Part shown: piece by piece, positions 17,645 to 26,690 of the stretch
How positions within the stretch are numbered: position 1 is the first letter of the stretch
How the letters are laid out: each line of letters opens with the position of its first letter
DNA from: Firmicutes bacterium UBA6806
GTDB taxonomy: Bacteria; Bacillota; Clostridia; Peptostreptococcales; Acidaminobacteraceae
Direction: 5' to 3'
Length of the DNA stretch: 64,000 bases
Assembly (NCBI GenBank): GCA_002452745.1
Contig: DKFC01000014.1
Location: 136,604 to 200,603 of the forward strand
Position numbers and translations under genes: made by a program
The notes under the pieces: model-generated
What the model was told of the DNA's origin: nothing
Seen by the model: the letters and a program-made list of their open reading frames with translations, nothing else
Database searches by the model: none

Positions 17645-18436
17645 CTAATTTTCAGAGCTACTAAAGACAATTCGGATGCGCTCTTTTTTGGTAGTGCCCT
17701 CTATGGCATGAATTGAAAAACGTCCGTAGCCCCTCACAGATATCAGGTCTTCAACGTCTACTTCATAGGCATTGGATACAGTGGGCCTGTAGTTGACCTT
17801 GACTTTTTCAGTGGCAACCAGTTTTTGTGCATCTCCTCTTGAAAGATTGTAAAATGAAGCCACCACGGCATCAAGTCTCAGAGATTTAACGGTGTCTGAT
17901 TTCAATTTAATAGGTCGTATCATCTCAGTGATTTCTGAGAGCTCAATCTTCGTTCCCTTGACCGGTGCACGTCCAACACTTTCAAGAGACATCAAAACGT
18001 AGTCACAGAGATCAGAATCTAGAATCATTACAAAAGAGGTGTCTCCTATGAGAATATCCCCCGTTCTTTCTCGCTGAATCCCCAGCCCCATGAGAGCTCC
18101 TAGGACATCTCTATGTGCCACCGAGTGAAATTTGCTTGGAAATTGATATTCAAGCGCCTGTATGCCAAAATCAGATTGATTGAGTTCTTCAAAATCAGGT
18201 GCAATTAAAAAGCGAACTCTCTCTGCGCCATCGTATCCGCCCCATTTTATAGCGTTGAGCTCGGGAAGTGTCTTCAAAATGGCGGACATGCCATAGGCAA
18301 TATCAGGTGAACAAAACTGCGTCTCCTGCCGCTCATAGTACCTTTGAGCATGTGTAATTTTATCTATAGCCTTTAAAAAAGCACCTTCTTTATCTAGAAG
18401 ATGCCCGTATTGTTTAATCCACTTTTCCCTCATCAT
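17645..18436 (-). CDS. ylmH: S4-domain RNA-binding protein YlmH
   Basis: Ribosome/tRNA-associated S4 protein of the division cluster; recent work on Bacillus homologues links YlmH to rescue of stalled nascent chains. 263 aa, family length. The C-terminal S4 domain covers about residues 185-250 (LRLDAVVASFYNLSRGDAQKLVATEKVKVN). The N-terminal portion has the YlmH-specific block FSPDIAYGMS-like and HRDVLGALMGLGIQRERTGDI at about 108-130. It starts directly after the ylmG stop (no gap), so it is translationally coupled. Confidence 0.92.
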   Translation of the reverse strand: MMREKWIKQYGHLLDKEGAFLKAIDKITHAQRYYERQETQFCSPDIAYGMSAILKTLPELNAIKWGGYDGAERVRFLIAPDFEELNQSDFGIQALEYQFPSKFHSVAHRDVLGALMGLGIQRERTGDILIGDTSFVMILDSDLCDYVLMSLESVGRAPVKGTKIELSEITEMIRPIKLKSDTVKSLRLDAVVASFYNLSRGDAQKLVATEKVKVNYRPTVSNAYEVDVEDLISVRGYGRFSIHAIEGTTKKERIRIVFSSSEN

Positions 18437-18703
18437 CTAAAACCCGACGACGAGATAAGAAATAAGCTGTATTAGAAGCAGCGCCACCAAAGGACTGAAA
18501 TCTATCATGTTTCCACCGATGTTCAATCTATATAGCAAATTCCTAATAGGTGTCAAAATTGGCTCTGTCAGATTAATCAGAATGCGCATAAACGGATTAT
18601 TGGCATCCCGAATAAACCAAGAGAGCATTGCTCTCGCAAAAATCATATACATGATAACCTGTAAAAAATAGAAGATTGTCACTCTTAACTGTATCATAAA
18701 CAT
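18437..18703 (-). CDS. ylmG: YggT-family membrane protein YlmG
   Basis: 88-aa integral membrane protein with two spans (about residues 8-28 and 65-88). Between them lies the conserved YggT segment: MLSWFIRDANNPFMRIL followed by LTEPILTPIRN. It has an accepted but unclear role in envelope and division processes. Cotranscribed between sepF and ylmH with almost no gaps. AAGGAAGG precedes the ATG; a start two codons further in is possible. Confidence 0.92.
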   Translation of the reverse strand: MFMIQLRVTIFYFLQVIMYMIFARAMLSWFIRDANNPFMRILINLTEPILTPIRNLLYRLNIGGNMIDFSPLVALLLIQLISYLVVGF

Positions 18704-18712
18704 AATCCTTCC

Positions 18713-19207
18713 TTATTCCTTTAACCATGAACTGATTGTGCTCTCAGTCTTATTGACAGTTGTATCACCTGTTATATCCACATTTTGCGGCGCCAAAACA
18801 AAGATGCCCTTTGCCACTTGCTGAATATGTCCATCCAGAGCATATAGTGCTCCTGAACAGAAATCGAATATCTTTCTAGCTAAATCCTTATCAAGTTCTG
18901 AAATATTCATGACCACTGGTCGTCTGCTCTTAAGCGTGTCCACAATACCAGTTGACTCCTCAAAACTCTTTGGGTGGAACAGGACAACATTCATTTGTGA
19001 ATTAGAATGAATGTTGAGTATTTTATTGCTGGTTTTAATCGTGTTCATAGATTTTTGTGTTGTTTCAGCAATTGCGCTAATTGCATCATCTGTCTCTAAA
19101 TCATCTCTTTTCATTTCGCTGTAAAAGTCCTCTGTCATGTAGTCATCATCTTCCTGTGAATCCACTCCCCAAAAAAATTTGATCTTATCAATAAATTTTT
19201 CGCCCAT
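18713..19207 (-). CDS. sepF: Cell division protein SepF
   Basis: Membrane anchor and bundler of FtsZ filaments. 164 aa with an N-terminal amphipathic membrane-targeting helix (GEKFIDKIKFFWG), an acidic linker (residues ~16-50) and the C-terminal SepF domain (about 75-150). The domain shows VVLFHPKSFEESTGIVDTL and RPVVMNISELD, then DFCSGALYALDGHIQ, and KGIFVLAPQNVDI at the end. Start moved to 19207 because GGAGGAAGAG sits just upstream. Confidence 0.95.
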   Translation of the reverse strand: MGEKFIDKIKFFWGVDSQEDDDYMTEDFYSEMKRDDLETDDAISAIAETTQKSMNTIKTSNKILNIHSNSQMNVVLFHPKSFEESTGIVDTLKSRRPVVMNISELDKDLARKIFDFCSGALYALDGHIQQVAKGIFVLAPQNVDITGDTTVNKTESTISSWLKE

Positions 19208-19222
19208 CTCTTCCTCCAAAAT

Positions 19223-19927
19223 TTATTTTGTCTGATAATTCCGTTTGCCAAATATACGAGTTCCAACTCTTATCATGGTTGCACCTTCTTCAATTGCCAC
19301 TTCATAATCACTTGACATGCCCATGGATAAATGCAACGGCACGACATTTTCATAAGAAGTGTTCTTCAATCCGTCGAATAGCACTTTCATTTGCTTAAAA
19401 TCTGCTCTGAGCAGTTCAGGTTCTTCAACAATAGGTGCAATATACATGAGGCCACAGATTCTAATATTTTTGAGTGTCGATATGGCATCAAGCATTGTGG
19501 GTAAATAATCCGGCTCTATCCCGAATTTGCTCTCTTCATCTTGAATATTGACTTGAATCAGAATATCTTGAATTTTATGAATTTGTCCAGCCCGCTTATT
19601 GATTTCTTCTGCGAGCTTGACACTGTCAACTGAGTGAATTAAATCCACCTTGTCGATGATATATTTTACCTTATTTGTCTGCAAATGTCCAATCAAATGC
19701 CAATTTACACCTGGTTTTACAGCTTCGTACTTTCTAGTAATCTCTTGAACTTTATTCTCTGCTATATCTGTAACACCAAATTCAATTGCAGCATTCATCA
19801 CATCTGCTTCATATGTCTTAGTCACACCCAAAAGTGTCACAGAATTCAACTCTCTGCCGCTTTTCAGGCACGCTGCTTCAATTCCATTATGCACATCTTT
19901 GAGATTTTCATTTAAATACTGATACAT
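19223..19927 (-). CDS. yggS: YggS-family pyridoxal-phosphate homeostasis protein (YlmE)
   Basis: Single-domain PLP-binding TIM-barrel protein involved in PLP and amino-acid homeostasis. The PLP lysine lies in LLGVTKT (about residues 34-40 from this start), followed by IAENKVQEI, HLIGHLQTNK at about 79-88, GLMYIAP, and LSMGMSSDYEVAIEEGATMIRVGTRIFG near the end. The start at 19927 (MYQYL) leaves 22 nt after the upstream gene; the longer frame would overlap its end. It belongs to the division cluster as ylmE does in Bacillus. Confidence 0.93.
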   Translation of the reverse strand: MYQYLNENLKDVHNGIEAACLKSGRELNSVTLLGVTKTYEADVMNAAIEFGVTDIAENKVQEITRKYEAVKPGVNWHLIGHLQTNKVKYIIDKVDLIHSVDSVKLAEEINKRAGQIHKIQDILIQVNIQDEESKFGIEPDYLPTMLDAISTLKNIRICGLMYIAPIVEEPELLRADFKQMKVLFDGLKNTSYENVVPLHLSMGMSSDYEVAIEEGATMIRVGTRIFGKRNYQTK

Positions 19928-19949
19928 TGTAACGCCTCGTTTCCTACTT

Positions 19950-21209
19950 CTATTTAATTCGATCGCCTTCCTTGTATTTAGCGCCTTCACGGACGACTTC
20001 CTGATTGGCCTTTATGCTTCTCATCACACCAGAGGACGGATCGTAGAACTGACCGTTATAAACAATTGCATAGTCCTTATCATAGCCGATAACCTTCACC
20101 GGCACAAATTTCAGCGTCCTTTCACTGTCCACAACAAAGACGCCATTTTGGTCGTTGTAGGTCAGCAGTGAATCCGTATGCAATTTCAAGCCCTGATAAT
20201 TTTGTCTCGTAATTTCACAGTTTACAATTCGCTGGTCAAAGTACTGATCAAACGACTCTGTAATTCTTATGACTGCAACTGCCTTGTCTGAATTCACAAA
20301 TACATCGTAAACCTGTCCATCTATTTCAGTGCTGTTTATCTTAACTTTCACATTTGATACGCTCTTGTAAGTTTCCACTTCTTCCATATCAATTAATACC
20401 ACAAGATAGCCAGTGGCATGGTCTACTATTTTAAAAATCGGCTCTCCCGCATTCACATGGTCTGGAGAAACCCTCTTGGGAACAATACTCAGCTTGTCTA
20501 TTTCATCATAATTGATATTGTAGATGTTATCAATAGTAAATACGTCCTCATATCCATCCAAATTGTAAGTGAGCATCCCACTGGCAGGCGCATTGACAAC
20601 CAAGGACTGTCCTTCTTTAAGGCTGCCATTTCCAACTGTCTTTTGCGTGTAAGAAGACGTTCTATTTGCCAAGAACTTGTTCTCTCCTTCCAGCTTTTCC
20701 CGCATCTCTAACTTTAAGAGCAAGTCTCGTTTGAGCTCTGGGATTTTCTCATAACTCTGCTGGTTGATGTTGTAGATAATCTGGTCTTTTAAATTCATGA
20801 TGTCAAATTCAAGAACATTGTAATCATACTCAAGTTTCTTTTGGGTTTGCTCTGGAGTGGTCTCCGTCTGCTCTGATTGAGTCACACTGCCATCATTGTA
20901 GAGTTCTACAACAGGTTCACCCTTTGCGACAATTCGACCTTCTTCACCGAGCAAGTTGATACTTCCACTGGTGTTGGTGTTAACCACCATCTCATTACGA
21001 ATGATAATTGCCTGATACTGTTCCTTAATGTCAAGGTCGCCATATGGCACTAAATAGGAGCTCTGTTCCTTGTAGAAGAGATCAATTCCCAGTTTCACCA
21101 AGAAGTAGACAATGACGCCCACCACAATCAAACTGACCAAAATACGCCCGTAATGCGGCCTTTTTTTCTTGCGAACCCTCTTCTTATTTTGATTTGCCTT
21201 TTTACTCAT
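19950..21209 (-). CDS. HlyD-like membrane-anchored adaptor of the division cluster
   Basis: 419-aa protein with a very basic cytoplasmic N-terminus (residues 1-22, mostly Lys and Arg), one membrane span (about 23-46) and a long extracytoplasmic part. The latter has HlyD-type lipoyl/barrel-sandwich features (GSINLLGEEGRIVAKGEPVVELY at about 83-105, a central helical hairpin 115-180, and a second lipoyl half SLVVNAPASGMLTY). Similar HlyD-like proteins are found beside sepF in other Clostridia, but I see no cognate ABC or RND transporter here. The role may therefore be in cell envelope or division rather than export; this is inference. It lies 22 nt upstream of yggS. Confidence 0.72.
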   Translation of the reverse strand: MSKKANQNKKRVRKKKRPHYGRILVSLIVVGVIVYFLVKLGIDLFYKEQSSYLVPYGDLDIKEQYQAIIIRNEMVVNTNTSGSINLLGEEGRIVAKGEPVVELYNDGSVTQSEQTETTPEQTQKKLEYDYNVLEFDIMNLKDQIIYNINQQSYEKIPELKRDLLLKLEMREKLEGENKFLANRTSSYTQKTVGNGSLKEGQSLVVNAPASGMLTYNLDGYEDVFTIDNIYNINYDEIDKLSIVPKRVSPDHVNAGEPIFKIVDHATGYLVVLIDMEEVETYKSVSNVKVKINSTEIDGQVYDVFVNSDKAVAVIRITESFDQYFDQRIVNCEITRQNYQGLKLHTDSLLTYNDQNGVFVVDSERTLKFVPVKVIGYDKDYAIVYNGQFYDPSSGVMRSIKANQEVVREGAKYKEGDRIK

Positions 21210-21233
21210 ATGACAACCACCAACCGAAAAGGA

Positions 21234-22262
21234 TTAATTCCAATTCTCAAATCCCTTTGCATATTCATCTATTTCATGTTTTTTTTGTCTAGACATCAAA
21301 TGGTTTACCGCTTCCCTTGCGTTTTTGCCCTCATACAGAACCCGGTAGAGTTCCCTTGTAATTGGCATTTCCAATTGATACTTATTCATGAGGCTGTACG
21401 CTGATTTAACCGTATATGCCCCTTCCACCACCATGCCGATTTCTTCAATTGCAGATTCAAAGGAATGCCCTTTTCCAATGAGAATACCGCAGCGTCTATT
21501 CCGGCTGTGCATGCTGGTACAAGTTACGATGAGGTCACCAACACCTGCAAGTCCTCTAAAGGTCTCCACCGTTGCCCCCATCGCTGTGCCCAAGTAGGCA
21601 ATTTCATTGATGCCTCTGGTAATGAGAGCTGCTTTGGCGTTGTCCCCATATCCAAGTCCATCGCTGATGCCTGCACCAAGGGCGATGATGTTCTTTAACG
21701 CACCACTGATTTCAACGCCCACCACATCAGGATTCGTATAGATTCTAATGTAGTCATTTGAAAAAATATCTTGAATCAGTTCAGCTGCTTTTCTCGATTT
21801 TGAAGCTGATACAAGTGCCGTTGGGAGTTTTAGTGAGACTTCCTCTGCATGTGATGGTCCAGAAAGTGCCACAAACGTCTGATTCGGCAAAAGCCTCTCT
21901 GTAATCTGAGAAACGGTCTCAAGGGTTTCCATGTCAATTCCCTTTGAGACGTTGACAACGAGGACATCTTCTCTAATGAGGGTTTTCTTCACCATCTCTT
22001 CAAGCGTTTTCCGATAATGTTGTGACGGCACTGAAAACAAGATGATTTCAGCTGTCTCAACAGCCTCACTGATATCCGATGTAAACACAATCGTTTCTGG
22101 AATTTGAACGCCCTTTAAATATTTTTCATTCATTCGTGTTTTTATAATTTCATCGACTTGCGATTGATTTCTAGCCCAGACTTTAACTTGATGACCATTG
22201 TCATTCAACACAAGTGACAATGCCGTCCCCCAGCTTCCAGCCGCTATTATTGTTATCTTCAC
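21234..22262 (-). CDS. gpsA: Glycerol-3-phosphate dehydrogenase [NAD(P)+]
   Basis: Makes sn-glycerol-3-phosphate from dihydroxyacetone phosphate for phospholipid synthesis. The Rossmann motif reads AAGSWGTALS (residues ~6-15), where most GpsA proteins have GAGSWGTA; the first Gly is Ala. Other motifs are standard: VNVSKGID at about 107-114, LSGPSHAEEV at about 138-147, ALKNIIALGAGISDGLGYGDNAKAAL at about 185-210 with the catalytic Lys, and the closing RELYRVLYEG. A GTG start at 22262 (VKITIIAAG) is chosen because GGAGG lies 6 nt upstream. Downstream lie the adaptor and the division cluster. Confidence 0.94.
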   Translation of the reverse strand: MKITIIAAGSWGTALSLVLNDNGHQVKVWARNQSQVDEIIKTRMNEKYLKGVQIPETIVFTSDISEAVETAEIILFSVPSQHYRKTLEEMVKKTLIREDVLVVNVSKGIDMETLETVSQITERLLPNQTFVALSGPSHAEEVSLKLPTALVSASKSRKAAELIQDIFSNDYIRIYTNPDVVGVEISGALKNIIALGAGISDGLGYGDNAKAALITRGINEIAYLGTAMGATVETFRGLAGVGDLIVTCTSMHSRNRRCGILIGKGHSFESAIEEIGMVVEGAYTVKSAYSLMNKYQLEMPITRELYRVLYEGKNAREAVNHLMSRQKKHEIDEYAKGFENWN

Positions 22263-22407
22263 GATTTGCCTCCATATTAAGCTATTCATACGATTTTCAT
22301 TATATCACAAATCCACAAACACTTAAACCATATCGAAAACGCCACTCTCCATAAAACAAGGGTGAAGATTCTCAATAATCCCCACCCCATCACTGACGTT
22401 TATTTTC

Positions 22408-22692
22408 TCAAAATAGCCCAATCCACTGCCCTGCATTGAAATACAAAGTCAAGGCAAGTGCCAAAATGCCACAAATAGCACCGAAAAAGTAGAATCTCTC
22501 TTTTATCTTTTCCTTTCGATAGCGTTCCAATTCGTATTCCCATGCAAATTTCTGAGTTCCCTCTGGTTCACGGATCTCATATATATCCTTCTGTGATTCT
22601 CTCGGGGAGCGCACTCTGTTATTTTGCGCCTCCTTTAAAATCTCACGCTTTCTCTTTTCAAGCTCTAATTGCTCTATAATCGCTTTATTCAT
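22408..22692 (-). CDS. Small tail-anchored membrane protein of unknown function
   Basis: 94-aa protein with a charged, probably helical N-terminal ~65 residues (many Glu, Lys and Arg) and a single hydrophobic segment (about 68-90) near the C-terminus. No recognised domain. GGGGG precedes the ATG at 22692. The longer frame to 22719 would overlap the ATPase stop and is less likely. It follows the YhaN-like gene by 16 nt and is probably in the same operon. Confidence 0.6.
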   Translation of the reverse strand: MNKAIIEQLELEKRKREILKEAQNNRVRSPRESQKDIYEIREPEGTQKFAWEYELERYRKEKIKERFYFFGAICGILALALTLYFNAGQWIGLF

Positions 22693-22708
22693 ATGACCCC
22701 CAAACGGT

Positions 22709-25288
22709 TTAATTTGCATTTAGCTCAACTTGATATGCCCGTTCAAAGAGACGGGCCTGCTCTTTATGACAAGTGAAAAAAATCACTTGTCGTTTCTTAG
22801 AAATCTCCTCTATAATACGTCTCACTGACTTCAGACGTTCACCATCCCAGTTTGAAAACGCCTCATCTAAGACGATCGGCAACTTCTCTTCCGATTCGTT
22901 GATGCTGTCAATAACAGAAAGTCTAAACGCTAAAAACAGCTGATGAACCGTTCCCTTGCTAAAGGCCTTACTAATCGGAAATACTTCACGACCAACTAAA
23001 AATTGCAGTTCAAACTTGCCATCTTCTTCACCAATGAGCACCTCTCTGTACTTTCCATTGGTAATTTGACTCATATATAAGCTAACCCTCTGAAGAATGT
23101 CCGGCTGATTTTCCCTTCTAAACTTCTCATCGGCATACTGTATGATTTCTCTGAGTACCATGAGTTGGTCGCGCTTCTCATAAAGCTGTTCCACTTCCTC
23201 TTGGCACAGAAGACGCTCACTTTCGAGTTCATCCATGTCAGCGTGCGCTTTGAGAGAAGTCACTTCTCTTTCAAGTTTGCTCTTTTCCAAAACCGTTGAC
23301 TGAATGTTGCCACTCATCTCAGAAATTGTCCGGTTCATTTCATCTAAGTACATCTGACAAACTGTGGTTTTCATTTCAAATTCTTCATATGCCAAGACGC
23401 GATCCCCTAAGAGCAATTTCTCTTCTTCAAAGACCTTAATGCGTTTTAGTAGCTCTATATTTTCCTGATAGACCTTAAATCCCATTTCCAGGTTGCCTTG
23501 ACCCAAGTTCAAAAATTTCATTTCAATTTCAGCGAGCTGTTCACCCTTGGTCCTTCGCTTTGCAGCAGTGTTGCTAATCCGCTTCTCAATTTCCGCAACT
23601 TCAAACGCAAGCTGTTCTTGTCTGCGCGCTTCACTTCTGAGTTTTTCGAGTTTTAACCCAATCATGTGCACTGAAAGTCTTACGTTGTGAACATCGCTCA
23701 TATGCACAAAAGACAGTATTTCCCGAAGCTCTTTCTCAATTTTTTCAAAATCCTGTTTCAAAGCGCGTATGCGTTCCTCCAGCTGTGACCTTTCAAAGAT
23801 AGTCGCCAACAGATGCTCCAGTTTACCAATGAACATGAAAGAGGCATCCGCCCAAACGTAATCGGGCAAATTCATGGGTTTAAAGAGCTCCATCAATTGC
23901 AATTTAATCGGGGCGGCTTCGTGAATGGTCGTTGTGGGCTTTTTTCTCGCCAGATAGCGACTGGCAGAAAAACCAATAAGCGCCGTCCCCAATAATCCAA
24001 GGGGGAGGAGCTGCCTCATAACCGCCATCGCAAATACCATCAAGATGCCTGCCACTAGTAAAACCAGATCAAAATATCCTTTTGGCGCTTCTGACTGAGC
24101 CTGACTTCGTTTGGAAATTTCAATATATTTATAGAGTTCTGTCTTGATTTCAAGCGGATTGAGTTTTAAAAGAGAGGTTTCAAGTCCGCTTGAATAATCT
24201 TCTTCAAACATGAGTTTGAATTGATACTGAATAAAATCCCCCTTCTTGCTCAGCTCAGCCATTAGGATTTGAAGCTGGCTTTCAAGTTGTTCGAGCTTTG
24301 AGAGCTGTGTTTTAGCATACTCGATTTTATCGGCGTTTTCCAGAATTGCGGCAGATTCTGATTCAAAAGGCATCAACTGAACTTCAGCACTGCTCTTTTC
24401 TGCCAAAAGAGCCTCTAACTCACCATCCAGTTCCAATAAATCAGATTTTAATACGGTATAGAGGTTTAAGTCGTTTTCCTCTATGCGCTCTTGCCATTCA
24501 AGGTTCTTCAGTTGTTGTTTTAGAAAATCCAGTTTTTCAATTTTTTCTTTAATGGGTATGAGCAACTGAATGTCTCTGTACGCCTGCTCCATTTCAGATT
24601 TTTGTTGATTCAATCGCCGCTCCCTGTCTCCAAGCGCATCAATTTCTCTACTGAGGTCGGCAATTTTATCGTACTGCAATTCCAGTTCGTGTTTTCTGTC
24701 CGAAATACCTCTCAGTTCACTCAATCTCTGTTGTATCAGTGGATTTCCACGTCGATCCTTACGCCAGATGCTGTTGATTTCAGCATCGAGTTCTGAAAGG
24801 ATGTCACCCGTTTTTCTCAGGTAGTCAATTCCGTAGTTAAAAATTAGATTTTCCTGTATCCTTTCCCAAGTTTCATCTTCAAGCCTTGACAAATCCTCTG
24901 CTGTCAAGTGAAACACAGATGAAAAAAGAGATTCGCTGATGCCCCTTACAGGTATTAATGCTTCATTTCTAAACGTCTCAACAGTGCCGCTTTCTCTACT
25001 GATGATTGTGGTCTTAGGCTGGCTCATGAGTCTCCTCGTCACAGAGACTTCCCCTGCACTCGTCTCAAAAGTTGTCGTGAACTCCAATTCCCCCGTCTCC
25101 CAGTTTGAATAGGGGTGACGTTCTCTCAATTGCGGCGTAAATCCATAAAAAGCAGTCTTAATACTGCTAAATACCGTTGATTTTCCAGCTTCATTTTCAC
25201 CGTAAACAACATTGATACCAGGAACAAGCGACAACTTTTGATTTCTTAACTTTCCATATGACTTGTAGTCAATCTCTTTGATGATCAT
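22709..25288 (-). CDS. YhaN-like SMC/Rad50-type AAA ATPase with central membrane segments
   Basis: 859-aa ATPase, partner of the phosphoesterase gene just upstream. Walker A GENEAGKST lies at about residues 33-41. Long coiled-coil regions (about 180-370 and 480-740) flank a hydrophobic stretch with two predicted membrane spans (about 400-445). The C-terminal ABC half carries FSKGTVHQLFLAFRL (signature-like) and LPIVLDEAF (Walker B) followed by a His switch. The arrangement resembles Bacillus YhaN and SbcC rather than true SbcC, because the membrane segments are unusual for SbcC. Probable role: DNA end processing or repair. The gene is 1 nt from its partner. Confidence 0.85.
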   Translation of the reverse strand: MIIKEIDYKSYGKLRNQKLSLVPGINVVYGENEAGKSTVFSSIKTAFYGFTPQLRERHPYSNWETGELEFTTTFETSAGEVSVTRRLMSQPKTTIISRESGTVETFRNEALIPVRGISESLFSSVFHLTAEDLSRLEDETWERIQENLIFNYGIDYLRKTGDILSELDAEINSIWRKDRRGNPLIQQRLSELRGISDRKHELELQYDKIADLSREIDALGDRERRLNQQKSEMEQAYRDIQLLIPIKEKIEKLDFLKQQLKNLEWQERIEENDLNLYTVLKSDLLELDGELEALLAEKSSAEVQLMPFESESAAILENADKIEYAKTQLSKLEQLESQLQILMAELSKKGDFIQYQFKLMFEEDYSSGLETSLLKLNPLEIKTELYKYIEISKRSQAQSEAPKGYFDLVLLVAGILMVFAMAVMRQLLPLGLLGTALIGFSASRYLARKKPTTTIHEAAPIKLQLMELFKPMNLPDYVWADASFMFIGKLEHLLATIFERSQLEERIRALKQDFEKIEKELREILSFVHMSDVHNVRLSVHMIGLKLEKLRSEARRQEQLAFEVAEIEKRISNTAAKRRTKGEQLAEIEMKFLNLGQGNLEMGFKVYQENIELLKRIKVFEEEKLLLGDRVLAYEEFEMKTTVCQMYLDEMNRTISEMSGNIQSTVLEKSKLEREVTSLKAHADMDELESERLLCQEEVEQLYEKRDQLMVLREIIQYADEKFRRENQPDILQRVSLYMSQITNGKYREVLIGEEDGKFELQFLVGREVFPISKAFSKGTVHQLFLAFRLSVIDSINESEEKLPIVLDEAFSNWDGERLKSVRRIIEEISKKRQVIFFTCHKEQARLFERAYQVELNAN

Positions 25289-25289
25289 T

Positions 25290-26510
25290 CTATTTCCCTC
25301 TTACAAAGCAATCTATAAGCTCTTCTTCCGCTGTTTCCAGTATTTTTTGAAGCACTTCCTTCTTATTATCACGACCATTGTAGATAGGGAGTGCGAGCAA
25401 GCGATTTATCAAGTCCTCATGCGCCTCAACATGCCTTGTTACCGAAAGTGCCTCCGAGAGAACTGTCTTTTCAGAGAGAATCATCTCCATATCCAATAGA
25501 CTGTTAACAGACATGAGTTTTATATCCACGTTTAAGAGCCCAACGATTCGTTTTAAACACGCTTCAAGATAAAGTGTATTTTCCACTTCCCTCAGCGAAT
25601 GTGCCAGCGAACTGCGCCCTTCTAGGTTAACTCTGACAACCAACTGATTGGCGCTCTTCTTTATATCAGCAATCTGTTCTGATACAAAAGTAGTGAGTTC
25701 TGATTCCAACTGACTCAAAGTCTCATGAGACTCATCCAGTTCGAAATCAAATGCCTCCCATTGCACCTCGTTGAAACATAGGGATTCCATCTCTATTCTA
25801 TCACCATCTAATTTTATGAGATATCCTCCCTTATGCCCAATTTCCTTGTAATTTAAACCTTGAATATTTCCAGAATAGGCTACTCTCTCAGAAAGCCTCT
25901 GTTGTATATGGATATGTCCAAGCGCAAAATAGTCATATTTTAACGATTCGATTTCTGAAAGTGAAACCGCCATATACTGTTCTTTAGCACCAACCGAAAG
26001 GGCTGACGGCACACTTGCATGACCAATCCCAATCCATAGATTGTCATTGTTTTTCCTAGGAAATTCACGAATTAAATTGCGTTTTTCATTTTTAGATTTA
26101 TGACCACATCCAACAACTTCCAACCACTCACCTGATTTCATCTCGACACAGATGTGTTTGATGTCATCATCTTCAAAGCAGTGAAAATACGGATTTGTCT
26201 CAAGCCTATTTAGAATTTGAAGCGTATTCATGGGATCATGGTTTCCAGTTGCATAAAAGACGTGCTTCTCAGCCTTCAAGAGCTGCTCCATCAAGTTTAA
26301 AATATCTTGCTCCATCTTATAGGAAACCTTTCCATTATCAAGAAAGTCACCAGCTATGATGACGCCGTCAACAGCTTCTCCCAAAGCATAGTGGATGGCG
26401 TTTTCAAAAGACTTCATAAGTCCTTCTTTTAACTGTTCTCTAACTACCCTCTCCTTGCTTGCAAATCCTGTATTTAGATGTATATCTGAAATGTGTAATA
26501 ACCTTATCAT
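25290..26510 (-). CDS. YhaO-like metallophosphoesterase (Mre11/SbcD family)
   Basis: 406-aa calcineurin-like phosphoesterase, predicted nuclease subunit for the YhaN-like ATPase. The five metal motifs can be read: HISDIHL (residues ~6-12), GDFLD at about 55-59, GNHD at about 89-92, GHAS around 167-170 and GHIHIQQ at about 197-203. Start at the ATG 26510 (MIRLL), 6 nt from GAGGA; the upstream ATG abuts the RBS. The C-terminal ~170 residues are a helical/cap region. First gene of the operon yhaO-yhaN-small membrane protein. Confidence 0.88.
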   Translation of the reverse strand: MIRLLHISDIHLNTGFASKERVVREQLKEGLMKSFENAIHYALGEAVDGVIIAGDFLDNGKVSYKMEQDILNLMEQLLKAEKHVFYATGNHDPMNTLQILNRLETNPYFHCFEDDDIKHICVEMKSGEWLEVVGCGHKSKNEKRNLIREFPRKNNDNLWIGIGHASVPSALSVGAKEQYMAVSLSEIESLKYDYFALGHIHIQQRLSERVAYSGNIQGLNYKEIGHKGGYLIKLDGDRIEMESLCFNEVQWEAFDFELDESHETLSQLESELTTFVSEQIADIKKSANQLVVRVNLEGRSSLAHSLREVENTLYLEACLKRIVGLLNVDIKLMSVNSLLDMEMILSEKTVLSEALSVTRHVEAHEDLINRLLALPIYNGRDNKKEVLQKILETAEEELIDCFVRGK

Positions 26511-26628
26511 TTCCATTCCTCACTTATATTCATATTAAAATTATAGTTCAAATTGAAAATAGATGCCAGTTCAATTAGTACTAAAGACCTTTTTTATTCA
26601 TTTCAACTGGATATTTATTTAAATTGTC

Positions 26629-26658
26629 TTGGTTAAAATACCAAATGTATTATATAAT
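26629..26658 (+). promoter_or_regulatory. Sigma-A-type promoter
   Basis: -35 TTGGTT (26629-26634), 18-nt spacer, perfect -10 TATAAT (26653-26658). 32 nt upstream of the ATG of the membrane protein gene. Confidence 0.65.
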
Positions 26659-26690
26659 AGAGTAAAGTTTACTACTATTGGGGGAACACC

